Assembly: GCA_031363915.1 (NCBI GenBank)
Contig: JANLVI010000034.1
Span: forward strand, 60,403-124,402
Direction of reading: 5' to 3'
DNA: 64,000 bases
DNA from: JANLVI01 sp031363915
Lineage (GTDB): Bacteria > Vulcanimicrobiota > Vulcanimicrobiia > Vulcanimicrobiales > Vulcanimicrobiaceae
Of the stretch, positions 1-8,903 are shown in pieces. Positions within the stretch are counted from its first letter, which is position 1, and every line of letters begins with the position of its first letter. The translations under genes were made by a program, and so were the position numbers. The notes beneath the pieces were generated by a model that saw only the letters and a program-made list of their open reading frames with translations, had not been told where the DNA came from and searched no databases.

Positions 1-59
1 CCAGCCGCGAGGGCGCCAAGAGCGCAGCACGATGCAAGCAATCGCTGAAGATGGGCCAT
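1..59 (-). CDS. Possible 5' end of a divergent secreted-protein gene (partial)
   Basis: An ATG at 59 read leftwards opens a frame that stays open to the window edge. Its first residues, MAHLQRLLASCCALGALAA, have a short basic start followed by a hydrophobic run, as in a signal peptide. Only about 19 codons are visible and there is no clear ribosome-binding site, so the call is weak. If real, the gene would be transcribed divergently from the ABC-F gene at 116. Confidence 0.25.
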   Translation of the reverse strand, partial: MAHLQRLLASCCALGALAA

Positions 60-115
60 ACTTGTCGTACGCCCCGGGCTTCGGCGATGTTTCAGTCGAA
101 GAGATTCGAGGATCC

Positions 116-2071
116 ATGGAACTCTTACGTTTTTCGAACCTCACCCGTGCCTACGGTGCGCGCACCGTCTTCGAGCGGGTCGCCGGCGTCGTGCGTGACG
201 GCGATAAGATCGCGCTCGTCGGCCCCAATGGCGCGGGCAAGTCATCCCTCGTGCGGACGATCGCGGGGGTCGACGAACCGGACGGCGGCACGATTGCCCG
301 CGCGCGTGATACGCGGCTAGGGTACATGGCGCAAGACGCGCCCGCCGACGAATCGATCACCTTGCACGCCGCGCTCGATGCGGCATTCTCCCGCGTGCGC
401 GCCGAAGAGTCGCATGTCCGCGACTTGGAACTTCAACTCACGGCGGTCTCGGAACTCGGCGACGACGACGCGATGACGGCGCTCTTACAGAAGTACGGCG
501 ACGCGCGAGAAGCCTTCGACCGCCACGGCGGCGAGGGACTCGAGAAACAGATGCGCGCGACGATCGCGGCGTTCGACTTCGAAGAAGCCGACCTCGATCG
601 TCCAACCAGCGGCTTCTCCGGCGGACAACGCACGCGCGCGATGCTCGCCCGAACGCTGCTCGAGCGTCCCGACTGGCTGATTCTAGACGAACCGACTAAC
701 CATCTCGATATCGAGACCGTCCGCTGGCTCGAAGACTTCATCATTGACGATCCGCGCGCGACCCTCGTCGTCTCGCACGATCGCTATTTTCTCGAACGCG
801 TCGCGACGGTCGTGTGGGATCTCTCCGGCGGCGAACTCGTCGCGTACAACGTGAAGCAGGGCAAGGCGTATACCGACTTTCTCGAACAGCGTCAAGTTCG
901 ACGTGACGAACAACGGCGCGTCTACGAAGTGGCTCTTGCCGAGCACGCGCGCGAACAAGCGGTCATCGACGAACTCAAGACGCACGGCTCGCATAACTAC
1001 TCGCACGTCCGCAGCCGCGAGAAGAAGATGAGCAAGTTGCCCGATGCGCCGCCTCCGGATACGGATAAACCCTCGATCGGGATGTCGCTCGTCGCAACGC
1101 GCCGCGCGACGAACGGTTTCGCGCTCGAAGTCAAAGGCCTGAGCAAGGCGTATAACGATCCGCTCTTCACCGACTTGACCTTCGATATCAAGCGCGGCGA
1201 GCGCGTCGCCATCGTCGGCCCGAACGGAGCGGGCAAGTCGACGTTGCTTAAAATTCTCTCCGGCGAGATCCCCGCCGACAAAGGCAACATTCGTTTCGGC
1301 CCGGGCCTGAAGACCGCGTACTTCGCGCAAGATTCTGCCGACGAATTGCCGACCGGCGTGCGCGCGGTCGACGCCGTGCTCGATGCAGCGAAGATCACCG
1401 AAGAAGAAGCACGCGGTTTGCTCGGACGCATGCGTCTGGGCGGCGAGGCGGCGGATAAACCGGTCGAAGCATTCTCGGGCGGCGAGAGACGCCGCATCAT
1501 GCTCGCGCGTCTCATGGCGCAAAAAGCCGACTGCCTCTTACTCGACGAGCCGACGAATGACTTGGATATTCCCAGCCGCGAAGCGCTCGAATCGATTCTC
1601 GCCGATTACGATGGCGCACTGCTCGTGGTCTCGCACGATCGCTACTTGCTCAAGCGCCTCGCGGAAACGACGCTCTGGATTCGCGATGGTCTTGCGACGC
1701 CGATCCAAGGCGGCTACGACGCCTTCGAATCCGCTGCGCTCGGCCATGCAACGAACGGCAAAGGCCCGCAGCCGAAAACGCAAGCTGCGCCCAAACCCGT
1801 CGAGCCGCCGCCTGCGCGCGCGTCGGTCAAAGAGGTCGCCCGCCGCAAACGCGAACTCGAGTCTGCGGAAAAACGCGTCGCCGAATTCGACCGCAAACGC
1901 GGCGAATTAAGCGCGCTCTTCGCGGCGCCCAACCTCTATGACGATCCCGTCGCCGTTGCGAAACTGCGCAACCAACTCTCGGCGATCGAGACGGCGGCAA
2001 GCGAAGCACTACACGCCTGGGAAGCGGCGATGGAAGCGGTCGAAACGGACGAGGCGGTCGGGGTCCGCTAA
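116..2071 (+). CDS. ABC-F family ATPase (Uup/EttA-like translation factor)
   Basis: This is a soluble protein of 651 residues with two ABC ATPase domains and no membrane segment. ABC-F proteins act on the ribosome as translation factors or antibiotic-protection proteins and do not transport. The first Walker A (GPNGAGKS, residues 36-43) is followed by SGGQ and LILDEPTNHLD. A charged inter-domain linker contains HSREKK-like basic residues. The second domain repeats GPNGAGKST, SGGERRR and LLLDEPTNDLD. The last 70 residues form a charged helical region like the ABC-F C-terminal coiled coil, which favours a Uup-like member. The frame is open back to an ATG at 32, but the ATG at 116 fits the family N-terminus (MELLRF) and has a GAGG stretch just upstream. 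The tricorn-type gene begins 19 bases after its stop. The exact subfamily cannot be fixed by eye. Confidence 0.9.
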   Translation: MELLRFSNLTRAYGARTVFERVAGVVRDGDKIALVGPNGAGKSSLVRTIAGVDEPDGGTIARARDTRLGYMAQDAPADESITLHAALDAAFSRVRAEESHVRDLELQLTAVSELGDDDAMTALLQKYGDAREAFDRHGGEGLEKQMRATIAAFDFEEADLDRPTSGFSGGQRTRAMLARTLLERPDWLILDEPTNHLDIETVRWLEDFIIDDPRATLVVSHDRYFLERVATVVWDLSGGELVAYNVKQGKAYTDFLEQRQVRRDEQRRVYEVALAEHAREQAVIDELKTHGSHNYSHVRSREKKMSKLPDAPPPDTDKPSIGMSLVATRRATNGFALEVKGLSKAYNDPLFTDLTFDIKRGERVAIVGPNGAGKSTLLKILSGEIPADKGNIRFGPGLKTAYFAQDSADELPTGVRAVDAVLDAAKITEEEARGLLGRMRLGGEAADKPVEAFSGGERRRIMLARLMAQKADCLLLDEPTNDLDIPSREALESILADYDGALLVVSHDRYLLKRLAETTLWIRDGLATPIQGGYDAFESAALGHATNGKGPQPKTQAAPKPVEPPPARASVKEVARRKRELESAEKRVAEFDRKRGELSALFAAPNLYDDPVAVAKLRNQLSAIETAASEALHAWEAAMEAVETDEAVGVR

Positions 2072-2090
2072 GCGGCGAAGTCCCGCAGCG

Positions 2091-5000
2091 ATGATAAATC
2101 GTCGCCGTTCTGCCGCGTTTCTTGCGGCCGTTTTTCCTTTCGTTTCGCTCGCTGCACCCGTGCGCGCAGACGATGCACCCGCCGCGCTGCGAAGCTTCGC
2201 GGAACCGGGCATCTCGCCCGACGGGTCGGAAATCGCCTTCGTCTCCGGCGGCGAGATTTGGACCGTGCCGATCGGCGGCGGAACCGCGCGATTACTGGTC
2301 GCAGACGGCGGCAGCGCGTCGCGCCCGCTCTATTCACCCGACGGCAAACATCTGGCATACACATCGGTGCGTGCGGGCGTCGGCAGCGAGATCACGGTGC
2401 TCGGACTCGACGGCGGTGAAGCCAAACGGTTGACGTTCGATGGCGGCGGCGACGGCAACACGCTCGATGGCTGGTCGCACGATTCGCGTGAGGTCTACTT
2501 CACCTCGAGTGCGCACAACATTTCGTATTTCGGTGACGTGGAACGCGTCGCGATCGCCGGCGGAACGCCGATGAGCGTAGTGAGCGAACAGTACGTGTAT
2601 TCATCGCAGGCGGCCCCCTCGCCCGACGGTTCGGCGATCGCCTACAAGACCGGCGGCTTCACGCAGTGGTGGCGCCGCGGTCGCGCGCATATCGACGAGA
2701 GCACGATCGCGATCAAACGCGGTTCGAAGTTCGAACGCTTCAGCGATGGCGGAGCGAAAGACGAGTGGCCGATGTGGGAGCCCGACGGCTCCGCCATTGC
2801 GTATGTCTCGGATCGCACCGGCACGCCGAATCTTTGGATCAAAGCGATCGGCGGTGCGAAGCGGCAGATCACCCACTTCACCGACGGACGCGTGGTTTTC
2901 CCGGCGCTCAGCGGCGACGGCAAGACGATCGTCTTCGAGCGTGACTTCGGCATTTGGAAGACGGATCTCGCCGGACATGCAAATCCCGTCTCGATCGTGC
3001 TGCGCGGCGCGCCGCCGCGTCCCGGCACGGAGCACCTCACGCTCACTCGCGTTGCCGGCGCCGTTCTCTCACCCGATGGCAAGAAGCTCGCGTTCACCGC
3101 GCACGGTCAAGTCTTTGCCGGTTCGAGCAAAGACGCAAGCGATGCGACGCGGGTCACGACGACGAGCGGAACGGAATCGATGGTGCAGTGGGCACCCGAT
3201 AGCCGGCGGCTGATCTACGTTTCGGATCGAAGCGGTTCGCGCAATCTTTACCTCTATGATTTTGGTCCGCAAACGGAGACACGCCTCACGGACGAGGCGG
3301 CAAGCGACGATTTTCCACGCTTTTCACCCGACGGCAAAACGATCGTGTTTTTCCGCAACGGCCGCGAACTTCGGTTGCTCGATCTTGCTGCGAAGTCGAC
3401 CCGCCTGCTGCTCCAGGGAGAACTCTCGCGCGCACCTTTTGGCGATTCCGATGATGTCGCGTTCTCGAGCGACGGCGCCTGGCTCGCGGTAACGGAGTCT
3501 GGCCCCAAGGGCTTCACCACGGTGCACGTCGTGCGCGCGGGCGGAGGTTCCGAACATCAGATTAGTTTTCTTGCGAATGGGAGCGCCGGAAGCGTCGCGT
3601 GGTCGCCCGACGGCACGCGGCTGTATTACGCGACTTCGCAGCGCACGGAGGATGGATCGCTTGCGCAAATCGATTTGATCCCGCGCGCGCCGAAGTTCCG
3701 CGAAGATCAATTTCGCGAACTCTTCACCGAGATTCCGAGCCGCACGGCTCCGGCCGCGCCCCGCGCGAGCGCGGCACCGAGTCCGGTGCCTTCACCGACG
3801 GCTGCAGCGAAAAAAGAGACACGCATCGTCTTCGAGGGAATCCGCGATCGGCTCTCGCTGCTGCCGACGGGCCTCGACGTGCGTGCCGCGCGCGTGAGTC
3901 CCGACGGCAAGACACTGCTCCTCAATGCCGCAGCCGCCGGGCAAGCAAACCTCTACACGTACTCGATCGACGATCTCGCAAAAGAGCAGCCCGTCGCGCG
4001 TCAGCTGACCGCAACACCGGGACAAAAAACGGGCGCGCAGTGGGCACCCGACGGTAACACCATCTACTATCAGGAAGGCGGACGGATTTTCAGCGTCGCC
4101 GTGAACGGAGGGGGCGGACCGCACGGGGTGCCCGCACTTGCGGAACTCGACGTGACGTTTGCAACGGAAAAACGCGAAGTGTTCGCCCAGGCGTGGCGCT
4201 CGCTCGATGAGTGGTTTTACGACGCCCAGTTCCACGGCACCGACTGGCGTGCGGTCCGCAACACGTATGCACCGCGCGTCGAAGGCGCCCAGAGCAGCAG
4301 CGAACTGCGCCGTATCCTCTCCCTGATGGTCGGTGAACTCAACGCCTCGCATCTGGGCGTGAGCGCGCCGCCCGCGCCGCGACCCGACGTCGCCGATCTT
4401 GGCGCGGAGTTCGATCCGGCCAGCTATGCAATCTCGCACCGGCTCGTGTTGCGCGGCGTCGTACCGCTCGGGCCGCTCGCACTCGCGGGCGGCATCAACG
4501 TGGGCGATGAGTTGCTTGCGGTCGACGGTACGGCGATCGACGAACACACCAATCTTGAGGAACTGATCGCCAATCACGTCGGCAAACGCACCGTTCTTAC
4601 GATCGCCTCGCATGGCGACCGCGCGACCAAACACGACATCGCCGTCCAACCTGCAAACCACGGTGCCGTCAAGCAGTTGCGATATCGCGCGTGGGTCGAT
4701 GGTCGCCGCGCGTACGTTGCAAAAGCCAGCGGCGGGCGACTGGGATACGTGCACTTGGAAGATATGTCGTCGGGCTCGCTCGAGCAACTCTACGTCGACC
4801 TCGACACCGACAACCAAACGAAAACGGGCGTCGTGATCGACGTGCGCAACAATACCGGGGGATTCGTCGATCCATATGTGATCGACGTGTTCAATCGTCG
4901 TGACTACATCAATTTCGCATCGCGATTGAACAAGACGGGACCGGAGCGGCCATCGCTCGGACAGCGTACGCTCGATTTGCCGACCGTGCTCGTGACCAAC

Positions 5001-5288
5001 GAACACTCGCTCTCCGATGCCGAGAACTTGAGCGAAGGCTACCGCCGCTCGCACCTCGGCAAGATCGTGGGAACGTCGACGGCGGGTTGGATTATCTTCA
5101 CCTCCGCGACGCAACTGATCGACGGCTCGACACTGCGGTTGCCGGCCTATCGGGTGACGACGCTCGACGGGTTGACGATGGAGCGCCATCCGCGCCCGGT
5201 CGATGTGAGAGTGGACCGCGTGCTCGGTGAAACCGGCGGCGACCGACAACTCGATGCCGCGGTCCGCGAATTGATGCACAAACCTTAG
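2091..5288 (+). CDS. Secreted tricorn-type serine protease (S41 family)
   Basis: A 1065-residue exported peptidase. The N-terminus is basic then hydrophobic and ends in a likely signal peptidase site (PVRA/DD, near residue 26). Residues about 40-690 hold repeated SPDG motifs (for example ISPDGSEIAFVS and FSPDGKTIVFF), the mark of PD40/WD40-like beta-propellers. Next come a tricorn core C1 region with FHGTDW (H715, the expected catalytic His), a PDZ-like domain near 800-890, and an S41 core with a DVRNNTGG strand. SLSDAE at 973-978 supplies the expected nucleophile S975. In tricorn, the propellers feed peptides into the active site to give short products. The start at 2091 was chosen because the upstream in-frame stretch is arginine-rich shadow sequence overlapping the ABC-F gene. 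It probably supplies peptides together with the exopeptidases nearby. Confidence 0.9.
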   Translation: MINRRRSAAFLAAVFPFVSLAAPVRADDAPAALRSFAEPGISPDGSEIAFVSGGEIWTVPIGGGTARLLVADGGSASRPLYSPDGKHLAYTSVRAGVGSEITVLGLDGGEAKRLTFDGGGDGNTLDGWSHDSREVYFTSSAHNISYFGDVERVAIAGGTPMSVVSEQYVYSSQAAPSPDGSAIAYKTGGFTQWWRRGRAHIDESTIAIKRGSKFERFSDGGAKDEWPMWEPDGSAIAYVSDRTGTPNLWIKAIGGAKRQITHFTDGRVVFPALSGDGKTIVFERDFGIWKTDLAGHANPVSIVLRGAPPRPGTEHLTLTRVAGAVLSPDGKKLAFTAHGQVFAGSSKDASDATRVTTTSGTESMVQWAPDSRRLIYVSDRSGSRNLYLYDFGPQTETRLTDEAASDDFPRFSPDGKTIVFFRNGRELRLLDLAAKSTRLLLQGELSRAPFGDSDDVAFSSDGAWLAVTESGPKGFTTVHVVRAGGGSEHQISFLANGSAGSVAWSPDGTRLYYATSQRTEDGSLAQIDLIPRAPKFREDQFRELFTEIPSRTAPAAPRASAAPSPVPSPTAAAKKETRIVFEGIRDRLSLLPTGLDVRAARVSPDGKTLLLNAAAAGQANLYTYSIDDLAKEQPVARQLTATPGQKTGAQWAPDGNTIYYQEGGRIFSVAVNGGGGPHGVPALAELDVTFATEKREVFAQAWRSLDEWFYDAQFHGTDWRAVRNTYAPRVEGAQSSSELRRILSLMVGELNASHLGVSAPPAPRPDVADLGAEFDPASYAISHRLVLRGVVPLGPLALAGGINVGDELLAVDGTAIDEHTNLEELIANHVGKRTVLTIASHGDRATKHDIAVQPANHGAVKQLRYRAWVDGRRAYVAKASGGRLGYVHLEDMSSGSLEQLYVDLDTDNQTKTGVVIDVRNNTGGFVDPYVIDVFNRRDYINFASRLNKTGPERPSLGQRTLDLPTVLVTNEHSLSDAENLSEGYRRSHLGKIVGTSTAGWIIFTSATQLIDGSTLRLPAYRVTTLDGLTMERHPRPVDVRVDRVLGETGGDRQLDAAVRELMHKP

Positions 5289-5345
5289 GTTAAAGTTTCC
5301 TCAGGTCCCCAGGGGACGCGCGCGTGCGGGGCGCAAGCTTCGCTC

Positions 5346-5999
5346 GTGCCCACTCCAGGCCTGCGTCGTATCACGCTAGCACTGCTCGTGACCATCTGTG
5401 CTGCAATCGCCGCCGTCTTCGCGCACCTCGCGATCGATCTGCTCGGCGATGTGTTCTTGACGAACGACGCCTACGATGGGGTCGCGCACGACTCACGCGC
5501 GGTCGTCGTCGTGATGGCGTTAGCGCTGGTCGCTTGCGGGCTCGGTCGATTCCTCATCGCGAACGTGCGTCGTTCGACGCTCTCGCGCCTTGCCGTTCGC
5601 GCGCAACTTCGCGCGCTCGTCCCCGCCTCGCGGGTGCAGTTCGTGCTCTCGGTCGCAGTCGCGACGAGTGTGTTGCTCGTCGGAATGGAAGCAGCCGATA
5701 CCGTGGCGGCCGGAGGCTGGCCCGAGAATCTGCGCGATCTCATCGGCGGCTCGTTCTCGCTCGGCCTGAGTTCCGTCGCCGTATGTGCGGTTGGCGTCGC
5801 AGCGATCGTGCGCGAATGCTGCGCGTGGCTCGCGCGTGCCGACTCGCTGCTCGTCGCGCTGGTGCGATTTATAGGCGCTCTGCCGATCCGCCCGCAGACA
5901 GTGTATTACGGCATCCCTCGCAGCGGTGTGTTTTCCCGCCGCACCTTCGTTTTCGCTCGCTCTGACGGGCAGCGCGGTCCCCCGTTTCACGCACGGTAG
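5346..5999 (+). CDS. Small four-helix membrane protein of unknown function
   Basis: I do not recognise this 217-residue protein. It starts with GTG and has four hydrophobic segments at about 8-30, 50-70, 97-117 and 132-156, with short charged loops and a basic, non-hydrophobic C-terminal tail. It sits between the tricorn-type protease and a TonB receptor gene that starts 40 bases after its stop. It could be co-transcribed with either, or be an accessory inner-membrane protein for the receptor. The last 30 residues are low in membrane character and could be read-through of a shorter ancestral gene. No catalytic motif is visible. Confidence 0.55.
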   Translation: MPTPGLRRITLALLVTICAAIAAVFAHLAIDLLGDVFLTNDAYDGVAHDSRAVVVVMALALVACGLGRFLIANVRRSTLSRLAVRAQLRALVPASRVQFVLSVAVATSVLLVGMEAADTVAAGGWPENLRDLIGGSFSLGLSSVAVCAVGVAAIVRECCAWLARADSLLVALVRFIGALPIRPQTVYYGIPRSGVFSRRTFVFARSDGQRGPPFHAR

Positions 6000-6039
6000 T
6001 TTCCGAGCTTTTTCGTTTATTTTCGTCCGTGAGGATCCC

Positions 6040-8442
6040 GTGTTGTCGTCTGGAACGCGCGCGCTTTGCGCCGCCGCTCTCTTTTTATCGTTTACCGGAC
6101 CGGCGCGTGCCGACGGGCAGGTAACCCCGCCTGCAACGAGCGTGCGCGGGACGGTCCGCGATGCGCTTGGCGTCGTTGTCGATGGAGCCGTCGTCACGCT
6201 TACCGGCAACCTCGAACGTACGACGCGCACGGATTCGACCGGCTCGTTTGCGTTCGTCGGATTAGCGCCGGGCTCGTATTCGATTCACGTGGAATCGCCG
6301 GACAATCCGTCGCCCGTGCAGTCGATTACAATCGGGTCGCGCGAATCGTTCGTCTCGCTGACGCTCGGGCGCTCGTCGACGTCACTTGTGACGATCGGCC
6401 GAGTCGGGACCTCGAGCGTACACGTCGCTTCGAACGCACCTGTTGCGACACAGACGCTGAGCGCTAGTGCCGCCGCCGCGCGTGGTGAAACGAGCGTTGG
6501 GGAGATGCTCGAGCACGATGCCCGTTCGGCGACGATCGTCCGTACCGGCAACACAGCGGCGCCCGTTGCCGTCGCGCTGCGCGGTTCTGACCCGACGGAG
6601 ACGCTAGTCGATGTCGACGGCCACGCCCTCAACAGCGGCGGGAGCGGTTCGTTCGATGTGTCGCTGCTCGATCCAGCCGAACTCGCAAGCGTACAACTCG
6701 TCTACGGGATCGCTCCCTCGTCGCTCGTCGGCCCGAACACGATCGGCGGGGCCATCAACGTGCGAACCTTGGAGCCGACCGCAAAAGCGCATGGCCTCCT
6801 CCGGCTGACGACCGAATCGTTCGGATCGATCGGCCAAACGCTGCAGGCGACTGGAACGAAGCAACGTCTGGGCTATGCGTTTTCGCTGCACCGCACGACG
6901 AGCCAAGGCGAGGTGCACGATCAGACGCTCATCTCCGAGACCGGAATAACCTCGCGCATCGGCAGCACGATCGTCGGCAACGACGCCTTGGCGAAGTTGC
7001 GCTACACCTTCGGCAATGCCGACGGGTTCTTCGCTTTCACGTTCCGCGATCAAAGCACGTACCGCGATCTCTCCGCCGCCTTGACTGCGGTCGGTGGTCC
7101 GGATTTGAGGTATAACAGTTTCGCCGGGTCGGCGATGCAAGGTCACAATGCGGGCTACGGCTTCGACGTGCAGACGCCGCTGAGCCGCGATGGCGAAGCT
7201 GCGCATTCTATTCTGCTGTTCCGCCATTTCACATCACTCTCCACGCAGTCCGTGGTCGGACGCGCCGCCGGATCGTCTTCGTATCTGTCCGATAACGTCG
7301 ATCGGCTCGGCGAGGACTCGCTCCAAATCGATCGCGTGTTCTCAAAAGCCGTCGTTTCGCTCAAGCTCAACGTTCGCACCGAGCAACTCGAGACACAGCA
7401 AATCGCCGCGGGTGGCTTGCAGGTCGATCAAACATCCCTGCTTCACGGGCTCGCCGCCGACCGACAACTGTCAGTGTCGTCCAACCCCGACCGTCTGTTT
7501 CAGACGCAACGTTCGGGCGTCGTGCGCGCCGCCTACGATCCCAGCTCGCGGCTGCACGCGACGGTTGCCGCGTATTATAGCGATTTTTCAAGTTTTGGAA
7601 CGAGTTTCGATCCGCGATTCGGCATGGTCTGGACACCGTCGCTGCGGAACGCTCTGCGCTTCTCGGTTGGATCGACGTTTCAATCACCACAATTACCCGA
7701 ACTCTACGTTCCCGCCCGTCTTCCCGCACCCGACGCCAGTGGCGCGGTGAATATCGGCAATCGCAATCTCAAAGCCGATCACGCGACGGAATTCGAGCTT
7801 GGATTCGAGCACGTCATCGAGGCCGTGCATCCGACGCGCTTGGGGATCGATCTGTATCGGACGAATTTGCGTACGCCCTCGCAGCGGCGCTACGCCGCCG
7901 CGAGTTGCGCCGGTTCGGCGTCAGCCGCCACGAGTCCCGACTGCCTGAGCTACCCGATCAATGCGGGCGGAGCGGTCTATCAAGGCCTTGAGGCACACGC
8001 GGATCGGATGATCGGTCTCGCGCTCATTACTGCCGCGTATAGCGTGAATAGCAATTACACCACGAGTATTTCGCCGCTCTTCCAAAACGGCACGGTTGTC
8101 CTCAATCAACAGCTGCGCGGCTCGCCGCTCCACGAGGGGCAGATTGCAATCGAAGATTCGTCGTCCGTGCGGATCGGCTATCGCGCGGCTTTGCGTTACG
8201 AAGATTCTTACAACGGTCTCAACCGGCCGGCGTATACCACTCTGCAGGCCGGTCTGACGTGGCATCTCCCCTCGGCAATCGATCTCGGTCTCTACGGCAC
8301 CAACCTTCTCAATGTCTACTCCGACCGCTTTACACGGCTGGGACTGGGCACCCGGTATAACACGCTGGACGAACCGGCATCTACGGACGCGTATGCGCTC
8401 GAGGGTCGGCGTTTGAGCCTGATCGTGACGCGGCGCTTTTAG
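6040..8442 (+). CDS. TonB-dependent outer-membrane receptor with carboxypeptidase-like N-terminal domain
   Basis: An 800-residue outer-membrane transporter. The GTG at 6040 is chosen because a GTGAGGA stretch lies just upstream and a signal peptide follows at once (cleavage near PARA/DG, residue 24). Residues 34-110 form a carboxypeptidase-regulatory-like beta domain (VRGTVRDALGVVVDGAVVTL, GSFAFVGLAPGSY). A plug domain at about 135-245 has the typical ALRGSDPTETLVDVDG and GPNTIGGAINVRTL motifs. The rest reads as alternating amphipathic strands of a 22-strand barrel and ends in phenylalanine, as expected for outer-membrane insertion. Such receptors import scarce large substrates using TonB energy. 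The substrate is unknown, but nearby secreted peptidases make a peptide or chelate plausible. No TonB or ExbBD gene lies next to it. Confidence 0.9.
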   Translation: MLSSGTRALCAAALFLSFTGPARADGQVTPPATSVRGTVRDALGVVVDGAVVTLTGNLERTTRTDSTGSFAFVGLAPGSYSIHVESPDNPSPVQSITIGSRESFVSLTLGRSSTSLVTIGRVGTSSVHVASNAPVATQTLSASAAAARGETSVGEMLEHDARSATIVRTGNTAAPVAVALRGSDPTETLVDVDGHALNSGGSGSFDVSLLDPAELASVQLVYGIAPSSLVGPNTIGGAINVRTLEPTAKAHGLLRLTTESFGSIGQTLQATGTKQRLGYAFSLHRTTSQGEVHDQTLISETGITSRIGSTIVGNDALAKLRYTFGNADGFFAFTFRDQSTYRDLSAALTAVGGPDLRYNSFAGSAMQGHNAGYGFDVQTPLSRDGEAAHSILLFRHFTSLSTQSVVGRAAGSSSYLSDNVDRLGEDSLQIDRVFSKAVVSLKLNVRTEQLETQQIAAGGLQVDQTSLLHGLAADRQLSVSSNPDRLFQTQRSGVVRAAYDPSSRLHATVAAYYSDFSSFGTSFDPRFGMVWTPSLRNALRFSVGSTFQSPQLPELYVPARLPAPDASGAVNIGNRNLKADHATEFELGFEHVIEAVHPTRLGIDLYRTNLRTPSQRRYAAASCAGSASAATSPDCLSYPINAGGAVYQGLEAHADRMIGLALITAAYSVNSNYTTSISPLFQNGTVVLNQQLRGSPLHEGQIAIEDSSSVRIGYRAALRYEDSYNGLNRPAYTTLQAGLTWHLPSAIDLGLYGTNLLNVYSDRFTRLGLGTRYNTLDEPASTDAYALEGRRLSLIVTRRF

Positions 8443-8473
8443 GGGCGCGCCGCCTCGAGAACTCGCCGCACGA

Positions 8474-8772
8474 ATGGGGCGCCGCGGTCGTGTGGAGAAG
8501 CCTTTTCCCGTTTTAGGGTGCGAGTGCGGCGAGGAACAGGCTATGGATCTGCCTGTAGCGCGAGCAGATGACATCGTCTCGGCAGCGGTGCTACACGATG
8601 TTGGCAAGATCGCCACGCCCGAGCGCGTGCTTTTGAACGATTCGCAGCGCCCCGGAAGGCGATCGAGACCTTCAAGGCGGGCGCCGGGTCACAGTGGGAT
8701 CCGGAGATCGTCGTTATGGTCGAGAACGGCGGCCGCCCCTCGCGCGAATTTCAACAAGCCTACACTGCGTAA
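8474..8772 (+). pseudogene. Relic of an HD-GYP domain gene (internal deletion and frameshift)
   Basis: HD-GYP proteins are usually cyclic-di-GMP phosphodiesterases. One frame keeps the start of the domain: DDIVSAAVLHDVGKI followed by ATPERVLLND, with the metal-binding His-Asp pair at 8594-8599. From about 8656 a different frame keeps the domain's far end: KAIETFKAGAGSQWDPEIVV, ending at the TAA at 8770. The roughly 100 residues normally between these pieces, including the GYP motif, are missing, and the join is out of frame. The remnant lies between a TonB receptor and a terminator. A deletion on this scale is not a simple base-call error. Confidence 0.75.
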
Positions 8773-8797
8773 CCGCGACGACTTTCCCCCGCAGTGT

Positions 8798-8834
8798 TGC
8801 GCCCTCTGACCAGGGGCGCAGCCTTTTTGTTTTT
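8798..8834 (+). terminator. Rho-independent terminator
   Basis: A perfect 7-bp stem (TGCGCCC pairing with GGGCGCA) with a 9-base loop is followed by a T-rich run, GCCTTTTTGTTTTT. It closes the TonB receptor/HD-GYP relic unit before the M1 aminopeptidase gene. Confidence 0.8.
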
Positions 8835-8903
8835 CTCGGCACGAAGCAAAGTGCGCCGGTCTGTCGTACTTAACCGATCTACTTTATCTCCAACTGAGGT
8901 CGC

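Noticed and set aside
683..1522. Long minus-strand frame opposite the ABC-F gene
   Set aside because: It is the mirror of a GC-rich coding gene, has no recognisable motif and lacks a ribosome-binding site.
3792..5279. 495-codon minus-strand frame under the tricorn-type gene
   Set aside because: Its composition (many Arg, Asp, His) is that of an antisense shadow, and the plus-strand gene has clear domains throughout.
5306..5318. Palindrome GTCCCC-A-GGGGAC after the tricorn-type gene
   Set aside because: A one-base centre cannot form a stable hairpin loop and no T-run follows; it may be an operator but nothing supports that.
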